From Ideonella aquatica (GTDB lineage: Bacteria; Pseudomonadota; Gammaproteobacteria; Burkholderiales; Burkholderiaceae_C): a DNA stretch of 64,000 nucleotides. The notes under the pieces are model-generated. The model was not told the DNA's origin. It made no database searches and saw only the letters and a list, made by a program, of their open reading frames with translations. The stretch spans positions 62,001 through 126,000 of the forward strand of contig NZ_JAGQDE010000001.1 of NCBI RefSeq assembly GCF_018069755.1. The letters are read 5' to 3'. A program made the position numbers and the translations under genes. Shown piece after piece: positions 19,504 to 27,823 of this stretch. How positions within the stretch are numbered: position 1 is the stretch's first letter; each line of letters opens with the position of its first letter.

Positions 19504-21069
19504 ATGCGCAAGCTGCTGCGGCTGGTCCGCATCGTCCTGACCTTCTGGCGCCTGGGCGTCGTCGAGCTGGCGCTGCAGACATTGACCCGCCGGCCCGCCG
19601 GCTGGGCGCTGGCGCTGGTGCGGCCGTCGGCCGACTACGCGGGCCAGCCCCGCGGTGCGCGCCTGCGCCTGGCGCTGGAGGCGCTGGGCCCGATCTTCAT
19701 CAAGTTCGGCCAGGTGCTGTCCACCCGCCCCGACCTGGTGCCGCCCGACATCGCCACTGAGCTGGCCCGCCTGCAGGACCGCGTGCCGCCCTTCCCGGCC
19801 GCACAGTCACAGGCGCTGATCGAGCAGGCGCTGGGGCGTCCGGTGGGCGAGCTGTTTGCACAGTTCGAACCGGAGCCGGTCGCCAGCGCGTCCATCGCCC
19901 AGGTGCATTTCGCCACGCTGCCCGATGGCCGCGAGGTGGCGGTCAAGGTGCTGCGCCCGGGCATGCTGGCCGTGATCGAGGACGACCTGGCCCTGCTGCA
20001 TGTGCTGGCCGGCTGGGTGGAACGGCTGTCGGTGGATGGCCGACGCCTGCGCCCGCGCGACGTGGTGGCCGAGTTCGACACCTACCTGCACGACGAACTC
20101 GACCTGGTGCGCGAGGCGGCCAACGCCGCCCAGCTGCGCCGCAACATGGCCGATCTGCCGCTGATCATCGTGCCCGAGATGCACTGGGACCTGTGCACCG
20201 CCAGCGTGATCGTGATGGAGCGCATGAAGGGCATCCCGATCAGCCAGGTCGAGCGCCTGCGCGAGGCCGGGGTCGACATCAAGAAGCTGGCACGTGATGG
20301 CGTGACGATCTTCTTCACCCAGGTCTTTCGCGACGGCTTCTTCCACGCCGACATGCACCCGGGCAACATCCAGGTCAGCGTCGACCCGGCCACCTTCGGC
20401 CGCTACATCGCGCTGGATTTCGGCATCATCGGCACGCTCACCGAGGTCGACAAGAACTACCTGGCGCAGAACTTCATTGCCTTCTTCCGCCGCGACTACA
20501 AGCGCGTGGCCGAGTTGCATGTGGAAAGCGGCTGGGTGCCGGCCAGCACCCGCATCGAGCAACTGGAGGCGGCGGTGCGCGCCACCTGCGAGCCGCAGTT
20601 CGACCGCCCGCTGAAGGACATTTCGCTGGGCCAGGTGCTGCTGCGCCTGTTCCAGACCTCGCGCCGCTTCAATGTCGAGATCCAGCCACAGTTGGTGCTG
20701 CTGCAGAAGACCCTGCTCAATGTCGAGGGCCTGGGCCGTGAACTGGACCCCGATCTGGACCTGTGGGACACCGCCAAGCCCTTTCTGGAGCGCTGGATGG
20801 ACGAGCAGGTGGGCTGGCGCGCGCTGGTGCGCCGCCTGAAGGACGAGGCGCCGCAGTACGCCCGCCTGCTGCCCGACCTGCCGCGCCTGGTGCACCACGC
20901 GCTGGAGCGCCCGCCGCGCGATGACCGCGACCTGCTGCGCGCACTGCTGCGCGAGCAGCGGCGCACCAACCGCCTGGTGACCATGCTGCTGGTGGCCGCT
21001 GGCGGCTTCCTGCTGGGCATGGTGGTGGCCCGGCTGGTCAGCCAGATCGTCGGCCACGGCGGGCTCTGA
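19504..21069 (+). CDS. ubiB: Ubiquinone biosynthesis atypical kinase UbiB
   Basis: A 521-residue ABC1/ADCK-family protein required for ubiquinone synthesis, probably as an ATPase acting on the Ubi complex at the membrane. The family KxGQ motif is [18 protein letters not shown], the alanine-rich loop is ASASIAQVH, the lysine is in VAVKVLRPG and the catalytic/metal motifs are [10 protein letters not shown] and ALDFGIIG. Two C-terminal hydrophobic helices ([20 protein letters not shown]) anchor it. A second, more distant UbiB homologue is encoded elsewhere in the window. Confidence 0.93.
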   Translation: MRKLLRLVRIVLTFWRLGVVELALQTLTRRPAGWALALVRPSADYAGQPRGARLRLALEALGPIFIKFGQVLSTRPDLVPPDIATELARLQDRVPPFPAAQSQALIEQALGRPVGELFAQFEPEPVASASIAQVHFATLPDGREVAVKVLRPGMLAVIEDDLALLHVLAGWVERLSVDGRRLRPRDVVAEFDTYLHDELDLVREAANAAQLRRNMADLPLIIVPEMHWDLCTASVIVMERMKGIPISQVERLREAGVDIKKLARDGVTIFFTQVFRDGFFHADMHPGNIQVSVDPATFGRYIALDFGIIGTLTEVDKNYLAQNFIAFFRRDYKRVAELHVESGWVPASTRIEQLEAAVRATCEPQFDRPLKDISLGQVLLRLFQTSRRFNVEIQPQLVLLQKTLLNVEGLGRELDPDLDLWDTAKPFLERWMDEQVGWRALVRRLKDEAPQYARLLPDLPRLVHHALERPPRDDRDLLRALLREQRRTNRLVTMLLVAAGGFLLGMVVARLVSQIVGHGGL

Positions 21070-21083
21070 GCGTCGCCGACAGA

Positions 21084-21110
21084 CGCCCGCCGTGTCACCC
21101 TGGGCGGGCG
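21084..21110. terminator. Convergent hairpin after ubiB
   Basis: CGCCCGCC and GGCGGGCG form a perfect 8-bp stem with an 11-base loop in the 42-base gap between the ends of ubiB and the facing secreted-protein gene. No T run, so termination strength is uncertain. Confidence 0.4.
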
Positions 21111-21111
21111 G

Positions 21112-22335
21112 TCACTCGAAGCTGATCGGACCGATGTTCAGGCCGTTGGCGTAGTTGCCATTGCCGTCGGTCGCCGCGGTGAACTGCATGTTGCTGCCCA
21201 GCACCTGCACGTGGGTCGATGCCGTGCCGGCTGCCAGTGCCGCGCTGGCACTGGCATAGCCGCAGGGCGTCGTCAGCGCAAAGCTGCTGATCGGCACGGT
21301 GTAGTTCTGCACGCCAGGCGCCGTCACTGCCACCGAGCTGGTCAGGACGGGGGCACAACCGCTGACCGTCGGGCCCACCAGCAGCAGGGCCAGGTTGGGG
21401 TGGTGGTTCATCAGTTCGTCATTGCCCCAGACGGCGATCTTCAGGCTGGTGTAGCCACCCACCTTGACCGTGCCGTTGGCCGGTGCGTTGACGAAGGCGC
21501 CAAAGCCCCAGGGCTTCTGGTTCACGTTGATGCCGTAGCCGAAATAGAAGCTCGGCGTGGCGTCGCCGGGGGCCACGCCGTTCCACCAGTATTGCGTCGG
21601 CACCGTGGTGTCGATGTAGGTGCCGGCGGAGCCGCCTTGCGTCGAGGTCCAGGTGACCGGATCGACCTGCGTGTAGTTGGCGGCGTAGACCAGCGGCGCC
21701 GTCGTGCCGCCGCCCTTCTTGGTGGTGTAGACGAGGTCGTCGAAGTAGGTGGTGGTGTCCGTCGCCGGCGGCGCGCTGACCGAGAACTGCGGGAACAGGC
21801 TGATCTTGTTGTAGGTCTTGGCGGGGTTGTAGGCGGGGGTGCCGGGAGCCGGTTGGCCCAGGTCAAAGGTCAGGGTCTCCCAGGCGCCGCCGACCGTCGT
21901 CTGGGCATCGGTCTCGACCGAGGTGCCGGGGTCGAGCGCGTTTTCCACCTTCAGGCGCACGGTCTGTCCGGCCGCCTGGGCAAAGACGCGCACCGTGATG
22001 ATCTTGCTCTTGTCCAGGCCGATCGGCTTGACCGACTTGTCGGCCTCGTTGGTGTAGACCGTGGCGCCTGCCCAGGGTTGGCCGGACGGGCCCTTGATGA
22101 ACTTGGCCACGTTGTTGGGGCGGTTCGCCTTGACGGGGTCTTTGGCCTTGCCCGCTGACACCAGGCCTTCAAACGGGTCGTACAGCGTGCTGCCACTGAA
22201 GCTCAGGCAGGTCATGCCCTTGGCGCAGGTCAACTCGGTGGCGGCCACGGCGGACGTGACAACGCCGGTGCCCAGGCACAGCGCCACAGACAGGGCCAGC
22301 GTGGACAACGGGAAAGTGCGCAGAGAGACGGTCAT
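21112..22335 (-). CDS. Secreted protein with two carbohydrate-binding-like beta domains
   Basis: A 407-residue exported protein with a Sec signal peptide (about residues 1-32, ending TSAVAA). Residues about 45-205 form a jelly-roll-like domain (DPFEGLVSAGKAKDPVKAN, FIKGPSGQPWAGATVYTNEA, TYNKISLFPQFSVSAP). I associate this domain with modules attached to secreted glycosidases. Residues about 215-407 form a second domain ending NGNYANGLNIGPISFE. No catalytic motif was seen. It is a paralogue of the next gene upstream and shares its TGAAAGCGCTTTCA operator, so both are probably induced together by a sugar. Function inferred as glycan binding. Confidence 0.65.
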   Translation of the reverse strand: MTVSLRTFPLSTLALSVALCLGTGVVTSAVAATELTCAKGMTCLSFSGSTLYDPFEGLVSAGKAKDPVKANRPNNVAKFIKGPSGQPWAGATVYTNEADKSVKPIGLDKSKIITVRVFAQAAGQTVRLKVENALDPGTSVETDAQTTVGGAWETLTFDLGQPAPGTPAYNPAKTYNKISLFPQFSVSAPPATDTTTYFDDLVYTTKKGGGTTAPLVYAANYTQVDPVTWTSTQGGSAGTYIDTTVPTQYWWNGVAPGDATPSFYFGYGINVNQKPWGFGAFVNAPANGTVKVGGYTSLKIAVWGNDELMNHHPNLALLLVGPTVSGCAPVLTSSVAVTAPGVQNYTVPISSFALTTPCGYASASAALAAGTASTHVQVLGSNMQFTAATDGNGNYANGLNIGPISFE

Positions 22336-22402
22336 GGTCGGGAACTCCTTGGGGACGGATCGAGGCGTGGAGAGATCAATGCCAACGGGGCAGTCCAGCG
22401 CT

Positions 22403-22416
22403 TGAAAGCGCTTTCA
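22403..22416. promoter_or_regulatory. LacI-family operator upstream of secreted paralogue
   Basis: TGAAAGCGCTTTCA is a perfect 14-bp palindrome with the central CG typical of LacI/GalR-family sites, 68 bases before the start codon. The identical sequence precedes the larger paralogue. No LacI-type regulator gene lies in the window. Confidence 0.75.
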
Positions 22417-22492
22417 GCTGTGACCAGTCTTCTGGGGGGCAGGTTGGCAAGGGGCCTGCCCGGCTGGCTTGCGTGTCGGGGGATCCGGGGGA

Positions 22493-24802
22493 TCAGTCGG
22501 AACCGCGCAGGTGCGGTCGGGGCAACTGCGCCCGGTGTGGGGAGGGCCGCTTGTGGCGGAGCATGCCGCTGTTGAGGAAGGTCATCGGGCCGATGTTCAG
22601 GCCGTTGGCGTAGTTGCCGTTGCCGTCGGCAGGCGTTGCGTACTGCACGTTGTCGCCAAGCACCTGGATGTGGATCTCGGCCACGCCACCGATCAGCGCC
22701 GCCGTGGGGGTGGTGAACGCGCAGGGGGTCTGCAGCACCAGGCTGGACATCGGGACGGTGTAGGCGCGCGGCCCGGTGCCGGTGACCTGGAAGCTGCCCT
22801 GGAGCACGGCGGCGCAGCCATTGATCTGCGGTCCGACCATCAGCACCGTCAAGGTGGGCAAGGTGCGCATCAGCTCATCGTTGCCCCAGACCTCGATCTT
22901 GAAGCTGCCGTACTGCGCCACGCGGGCCGCACCGTTGGTGGGCGCCTTGACCGCGGCAGCGAATCCCCACGGCTTGTTGGCGACGTTGATGCCATAGCCG
23001 AAGTAGTAATTGGCCGGCGTGGTGTCCGACCCCGGGGCCACGCCGCCCCACCAGTACTGGGTGGCCACGCTGTCGTCGATGTAGGTGATCGCATCACCAC
23101 CTTCGGCCGAGACCCAGGCGTTGCCCGAGGCGGCGTAGCTGCTGGCGAACTGGCCGCCGACCAGGTCGATCAGGCCCACGCCGCAGCTGTCACCGCCGCC
23201 GCCACCGGTGTCTGCGGCGTACTTCAGCTCGTCAAAGTAGGTGCTGGTGTTCGTTGCCGGCGGTGCGGTCACCGAGAACTGCGGAAACAGGCTGATCTTG
23301 TTGTAGGTCTTGCAGGGGTCGTAGCTGCCCGCCACCGGTGCGGCGAAGTCAAAGCTCAGCGTCTCCCAGGCGCCGGCCTGGCTGGTCTGGGCCTCGGCTT
23401 CGAGAAAGGTCAAGGGGTCGGTTGCGCTCTCGATCTTCATGCGGACGGTCTGACCCGCTGCCTGCGCGTAGACGCGCAGCGTGATCAGCTTGCTGGTCGA
23501 CAGCCCCACCGCGGCCACCGAGTTGTCTGCGGCTGCGGTGTAGACCGTGGCACCTGCCCAGGGCTGGCCGGCCGGGCCTTTGACGAACTTGGCGACCTTG
23601 TTCAGCGCGTTGACCGGGTCGGCCGACTGTTCGGCCGAGACCAGGCCCTCGAAGGGCAGATAGCCCACGCTGGCCCCCGCAAAATCGATGCACGGCGCGG
23701 CAGTGCAGGTGCCGGTGTCGCCTGAGCTCACGCGGGTGTCAAAGCGCTGGCTGGCGCTGGTGGCCGCCGTGTTGGGATTGCCGCTGCTGTCGCTGAAGGC
23801 GCCCGCGGCCACGCTGACCTGCATCGTGCCCGCGGCGTTGGCGGGCGGCGTGACGGGCAGGCGGTAGGCGGTGGCGTCGATGCGCGACAGCGTGCCGGCG
23901 CTGCCGCCGGTGACCGTGATGTCACCCGCGGTGAAGCTGCTGCCCACATCCTCACTGAAAGTGAAGCTGAAGGTCACCACGCCCGAGGCTGGGTCGGTGG
24001 CGACGTTGTCGCTGATGCTCAGGGTGGGTGGCGTCACATCGGCGTCGGTGCGGTAGTCCTGCCGGGCCGAGGCGCCCACTATGTTGGCGTGGCCGGCGAG
24101 GTCGATCACCGAGCCCGGCGCCACGCTGACCGACAAGGTGCCGGTGCCATTGGCCGGCGGCAGCATGCGCAGCGTGGCCGTGTTGCCGCTGACGCGGGTG
24201 AAGGTGCCGATGCTGCCGCCCGCGGTGCTGATGTCCGCCACGGTGAAGGACGAACCGATGTCCTTGTTGAAATGGAAGGTGAAGGTGACCGGTCCCGTGG
24301 CCACGTCCGCGGCGACATCGTCGGTGATCGACACGGTGGGCGGCTTGTCGGTGTCGTAGGCCTGGCTGGCCGTGGCGGTGGCCTCGTTCAGGTTGTTGGC
24401 AGCGTCAAAGAACTTGCCCGGTCCCACCGTGACGGTGATGGAGCCCACGCTGTCGGGGGTGGGCGCCACCACCAGCGTGGCCGAGCGGGTGCTGGCCATC
24501 GTGAAGGCGCCCTTGGTGCCACCGCTGACGCTGATGCCCGCCGCATTGAACGAGGTCCCGACCGGCTCGCTGAAGGTGAAGGTGAAGGTCACGTCGCCAG
24601 AGGCCTTGGCACCGTCGGCCACGTTGTCGGTGATCTCGACCGTGGGCGGCGTGGTGTCCGTGGGCGTGCTGCCGCCGCCGCTGGCGGGCGCCGAGCTGGT
24701 GTCGGGCGGCGCCGAGGCGCTGCCGCCGCCGCAGGCGCTCAGCGCCAGGCAGGCAGCCAGCAGGTGGGTGGCCAGGATGAATCGAGTCGCGGCGGTGTTC
24801 AT
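22493..24802 (-). CDS. Outer-surface lipoprotein with three Ig-like domains and carbohydrate-binding-like domains
   Basis: A 769-residue lipoprotein: the signal ends in the lipobox LSAC, followed by GGGSASAPPD. Three tandem bacterial Ig-like domains of about 100 residues follow (PPTVEITDNVADG, PPTVSITDDVAAD, PPTLSISDNVATD, each with FTF(S/H)F.. and a D-I-x-x-x-G-G motif). The rest resembles the smaller downstream paralogue (YLPFEGLVSAEQSADPVNA, GPAGQPWAGATVYTAAADNS, NGNYANGLNIGPMTF). It continues 27 basic residues past the point where the paralogue stops. Likely a glycan-binding surface protein; no catalytic residues seen. The start at MNTAATRF is set by the signal peptide. Confidence 0.7.
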   Translation of the reverse strand: MNTAATRFILATHLLAACLALSACGGGSASAPPDTSSAPASGGGSTPTDTTPPTVEITDNVADGAKASGDVTFTFTFSEPVGTSFNAAGISVSGGTKGAFTMASTRSATLVVAPTPDSVGSITVTVGPGKFFDAANNLNEATATASQAYDTDKPPTVSITDDVAADVATGPVTFTFHFNKDIGSSFTVADISTAGGSIGTFTRVSGNTATLRMLPPANGTGTLSVSVAPGSVIDLAGHANIVGASARQDYRTDADVTPPTLSISDNVATDPASGVVTFSFTFSEDVGSSFTAGDITVTGGSAGTLSRIDATAYRLPVTPPANAAGTMQVSVAAGAFSDSSGNPNTAATSASQRFDTRVSSGDTGTCTAAPCIDFAGASVGYLPFEGLVSAEQSADPVNALNKVAKFVKGPAGQPWAGATVYTAAADNSVAAVGLSTSKLITLRVYAQAAGQTVRMKIESATDPLTFLEAEAQTSQAGAWETLSFDFAAPVAGSYDPCKTYNKISLFPQFSVTAPPATNTSTYFDELKYAADTGGGGGDSCGVGLIDLVGGQFASSYAASGNAWVSAEGGDAITYIDDSVATQYWWGGVAPGSDTTPANYYFGYGINVANKPWGFAAAVKAPTNGAARVAQYGSFKIEVWGNDELMRTLPTLTVLMVGPQINGCAAVLQGSFQVTGTGPRAYTVPMSSLVLQTPCAFTTPTAALIGGVAEIHIQVLGDNVQYATPADGNGNYANGLNIGPMTFLNSGMLRHKRPSPHRAQLPRPHLRGSD

Positions 24803-24902
24803 GGGGCAGGCGGTTCGGGCTGAAGAGGCCGGTTGAACGTGGCGGCCGGTCGGTGTCGGGATCGCAGGGCGGGACGCTGGCATCCGCGATGGAGAACAAG
24901 TT

Positions 24903-24916
24903 TGAAAGCGCTTTCA
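24903..24916. promoter_or_regulatory. LacI-family operator upstream of Ig-domain lipoprotein
   Basis: A second exact copy of TGAAAGCGCTTTCA, 101 bases before the lipoprotein start and about 225 bases before the divergent symporter gene. It could serve the lipoprotein alone or both promoters. Confidence 0.75.
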
Positions 24917-25140
24917 GACGAGCTTAGGGCGGCGCGCTGGCCTTGACAAGGCGCTGAGCTTGTCGGTTTCCCTAGGGTCGGCCTCCAAACGGCCGCATCA
25001 GCGGGTTTGTCCTAGCCGGGTCTGGCGCGTTGCGCAAGCCGCGCAGGCCGCACGGGCATCCGAGCGGAGCCGCCTCTGCCCTGATAATCGCCCCCGGTCG
25101 CGTTGGGCGACCACCTCCGCCTGACCCTGAAGTTCACGCC

Positions 25141-26616
25141 ATGAACACCACGCTGATCATCTTCGTCGTGCTCTACCTGCTGGGCACGCTCGGCCTGGGC
25201 CTGTGGGCCGGCACGCGCATCAAGAACACCAGCGACTTCGCGATCGCCGGCCGCAGCCTGCCGCTGATCATGGTGATCACCACCACCTTCGCCACCTGGT
25301 TCGGGGCCGAGACGGTGATGGGCATTCCGGCCCGTTTCGTCCAGGGCGGCCTGGGCGCGATCGTCGAAGACCCGTTCGGTGCCGGCATGTGCCTGATCCT
25401 GGTGGGCGCCTTCTTCGCGGCCAGGCTGTACCGCTTGAACCTGCTGACCATCGGCGACTTCTACCGCGAGCGCTACGGCAAGGGCGTCGAGGTCTTCTGC
25501 TCGCTGGCCATCATCCTGAGCTACCTGGGCTGGGTGGCGGCGCAGATCACCGCGCTGGGCCTGGTCTTCTCGGTGCTGACCGACGGTGCGATGAGCGAAA
25601 CCGCCGGCATGATCATCGGCACGCTGGCGGTGCTGATCTATGTGGTGGTGGGCGGCTTCCTGGCGGTGGCCTGGACCGACTTCATCCAGATGATCGTGCT
25701 GGTGGTGGGGCTGTCCGTCATCGCGGTCTTCTCGGCCGACCTGGCCGGCGGTGCCGACAAGGTGCTGGCCGTGGCCACCGACAAGGACCTCTGGAAGTTC
25801 TTCCCCGAGCCCAGCTTCACCGACATCGCCATGTTCCTGGGTGCCGCACTGACCATGATGCTGGGCAGCATCCCGCAGCAGGACGTGTTCCAGCGCGTCA
25901 TGTCGGCCAAGGACGCGCAGACCGCACGCCGCGGCGCGATGATCGGCGGCTTCGCCTACATCCTGTTCGCCTTCGTGCCCATGTTCATCGTGATGAGCGC
26001 GGTGGTGGTGCTGGGCCAGCAGGCCCTGGACCTGGCCGAGAACGACTACCAGCGCCTGCTGCCCACCTTCGTGCTGGGCCAGATGCCGCTGATCATGCAG
26101 ATCCTGTTTTTCGGCGCGCTGCTGTCGGCCATCAAGAGCACTTCCTCGGCCACGCTGCTGGCGCCCTCCACCAGCTTCGTCGAGAACATCGTCAAGAACC
26201 TGCGCGGCCCGATGAAGGACCGCGAGCAGCTGCTGGCGATGCGCTGGACCATCGTGATCTTTGCCGCGCTGGTGCTGGCCTATGCCATCGCGATGAAAGG
26301 CACGCCCATTTACGACCTGGTCTCGGCCGCCTACCAGGTGACGCTGGTGGGTGCCTTCGTGCCGCTGGTGATGGGGCTGTACTGGAAGCGCGCCACCACC
26401 CAGGGCGCGATCTTCTCGCTGGGCGGTGGCGTCGGCGTGTGGATCGTCTTCTTCCCGCAGATCAGCAGTTTCGGCGAGGCCTTCCCGGGCCAACTGGCCG
26501 GCCTGATCGCCGCCTTCGTGGGCATGATTTTCGGCTCGCTGGCGCCGCAGTGGCTGACCAACCGCCACGTCCACAAGCAGCACGTCGAGGGCCTGCCCGA
26601 CGCGCCGGGGGCTTGA
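25141..26616 (+). CDS. Sodium:solute symporter (SSS family)
   Basis: A 491-residue inner-membrane transporter with about 13 hydrophobic helices, coupling Na+ entry to solute uptake. Family features are FAIAGRSLPLIMVITTTFAT, the GAETVMGIPARF loop, SYLGWVAAQITALG, and AVAWTDFIQMIVLVVGL. The ATG gives the usual periplasmic N-terminus and a first helix at residues 4-24; an upstream extension is not hydrophobic. The substrate (amino acid, sugar or organic acid) cannot be read from sequence. The nearby LacI-type operator hints at a sugar-related role, which is speculative. Confidence 0.88.
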   Translation: MNTTLIIFVVLYLLGTLGLGLWAGTRIKNTSDFAIAGRSLPLIMVITTTFATWFGAETVMGIPARFVQGGLGAIVEDPFGAGMCLILVGAFFAARLYRLNLLTIGDFYRERYGKGVEVFCSLAIILSYLGWVAAQITALGLVFSVLTDGAMSETAGMIIGTLAVLIYVVVGGFLAVAWTDFIQMIVLVVGLSVIAVFSADLAGGADKVLAVATDKDLWKFFPEPSFTDIAMFLGAALTMMLGSIPQQDVFQRVMSAKDAQTARRGAMIGGFAYILFAFVPMFIVMSAVVVLGQQALDLAENDYQRLLPTFVLGQMPLIMQILFFGALLSAIKSTSSATLLAPSTSFVENIVKNLRGPMKDREQLLAMRWTIVIFAALVLAYAIAMKGTPIYDLVSAAYQVTLVGAFVPLVMGLYWKRATTQGAIFSLGGGVGVWIVFFPQISSFGEAFPGQLAGLIAAFVGMIFGSLAPQWLTNRHVHKQHVEGLPDAPGA

Positions 26617-26698
26617 AGCCGCGCGGCGGCGTCCCCACTTCCGCACACTCGGGCGACGCGCTCCCGGGACCGGGCAACCGGCTCCGGGGCGGTCAATT

Positions 26699-26704
26699 TA
26701 TAAT
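26699..26704 (+). promoter_or_regulatory. Probable -10 element for fmdB-DUF502
   Basis: A perfect TATAAT within an unusually AT-rich patch of otherwise GC-rich DNA, 27 bases before the fmdB start. No good -35 hexamer lies 17 bases upstream. Confidence 0.45.
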
Positions 26705-26730
26705 CAACGGTTTTGTGTGAGGGACAGGTC

Positions 26731-27030
26731 ATGCCGATCTACGCCTACCGCTGCGGCGCGTGCGGCCATACCAAGGACGTGCTGCAAAAGTTGTCCGATG
26801 CCCCGCTGACGGTCTGCCCCGCCTGCGGTGCCGAGCAGTTTTCCAAGCAACTGACCGCCGCCGGCTTCCAGCTCAAGGGCTCGGGCTGGTACGCCACCGA
26901 CTTCAAGGGGGGCGGCGCTGCTGCAACCACCGCCGCTGCGGCGGCCACGCCGGCCGCCGCGCCCGCGGCCGAAAGTGGTGCCACACCGTCGGGCGGCACG
27001 CCCTGCGGTGGCTCCTGCGCCTGCCACTGA
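26731..27030 (+). CDS. FmdB family zinc-ribbon regulatory protein
   Basis: A 99-residue protein starting MPIYAYRCGACGHTKDVLQK, with paired CxxC knuckles (CGACG and CPACG) forming a zinc ribbon in the first 45 residues. An alanine-rich linker leads to a cysteine-containing tail (CGGSCACH). The FmdB name derives from a putative regulator of formamidase; the actual function in this family is unknown. It lies immediately before the DUF502 gene, 11 bases away, the usual order in this order of bacteria. Confidence 0.85.
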   Translation: MPIYAYRCGACGHTKDVLQKLSDAPLTVCPACGAEQFSKQLTAAGFQLKGSGWYATDFKGGGAAATTAAAAATPAAAPAAESGATPSGGTPCGGSCACH

Positions 27031-27041
27031 GACCTCCTGAC

Positions 27042-27704
27042 GTGAAGAAATACCTGCTCGCCGGCCTGCTCACCTGGCTGCCCCTGGCCATCACGGTCTG
27101 GGTGCTGCTGTGGGTCCTGGGCATGATGGACGGCCTGTTCGCCGCCGTCCTGTCGGTCGCGCAGGCCCTGCTGCCGCACGGCGCCTACGACTCTCTTGAG
27201 CGCCTGCGCGGCATCCCCGGCCTGGGCGTGGTGACGATGGTGTTCCTGCTGGTCGTGACCGGCGTCTTCGTCACCAACATCTTCGGCCAGTGGTGGGTGC
27301 GCCAGTGGGACGCGCTGCTCAACCGCATCCCCATCGTCAAGTCGATCTACAGCTCGGTCAAGCAGGTCTCGGACACGCTGTTTTCCAGCAACGGCAACGC
27401 CTTCCGCGAGGCCGTGCTGGTCGAGTACCCGCGCGCTGGCGCCTGGACCATCGCCTTCGTCACCGGCACGCCGGGCGGCGAGGTGGCCGGGCAACTGCCC
27501 GGCGAGCATGTCGGCGTCTACGTGCCCACCACGCCCAACCCCACCTCGGGCTTCTTCCTGATGCTGCCGCGCAGCGCGCTGCGGCCACTGCAGATGAGCG
27601 TGGACGAGGCACTCAAGTACATCATCTCGATGGGCGTGGTCGCGCCCCCGGCCGAGGCCCCGCTGCCCCGGCCGGAGGAGGCCGACCCCAACCGGGCGGG
27701 CTGA
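27042..27704 (+). CDS. DUF502 family membrane protein, GTG start
   Basis: A 220-residue protein with two N-terminal membrane helices (YLLAGLLTWLPLAITVWVLL and about residues 67-88) and a soluble C-terminal half with the family stretch IVKSIYSSVKQVSDTLFSS and VGVYVPTTPNPTSGFF. No ATG precedes the conserved VKKYLLAGLLTWLPL start, so GTG is used; no strong ribosome binding site is visible, and translation may be coupled to fmdB. Function unknown. Confidence 0.85.
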   Translation: MKKYLLAGLLTWLPLAITVWVLLWVLGMMDGLFAAVLSVAQALLPHGAYDSLERLRGIPGLGVVTMVFLLVVTGVFVTNIFGQWWVRQWDALLNRIPIVKSIYSSVKQVSDTLFSSNGNAFREAVLVEYPRAGAWTIAFVTGTPGGEVAGQLPGEHVGVYVPTTPNPTSGFFLMLPRSALRPLQMSVDEALKYIISMGVVAPPAEAPLPRPEEADPNRAG

Positions 27705-27727
27705 ATGCCTGGCCCGGCATTCAGTCC
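27698..27727 (+). terminator. Strong stem-loop overlapping the DUF502 stop codon
   Basis: GGGCTGAATGCC pairs with GGCATTCAGTCC (12 bp, one G-U) around a six-base loop. The stop codon lies in the left arm. No T run follows, so it may be a partial terminator or mRNA-stabilising hairpin before aspS. Confidence 0.45.
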
Positions 27728-27823
27728 TGAGGGCTGACCGCTCCACCCCCGAGGCACGACAACACCTCCGCGGCGCCCGCATCGCGCCGCCACCTCACCA
27801 GTTTCCGTACGGAGAAGCATCCC

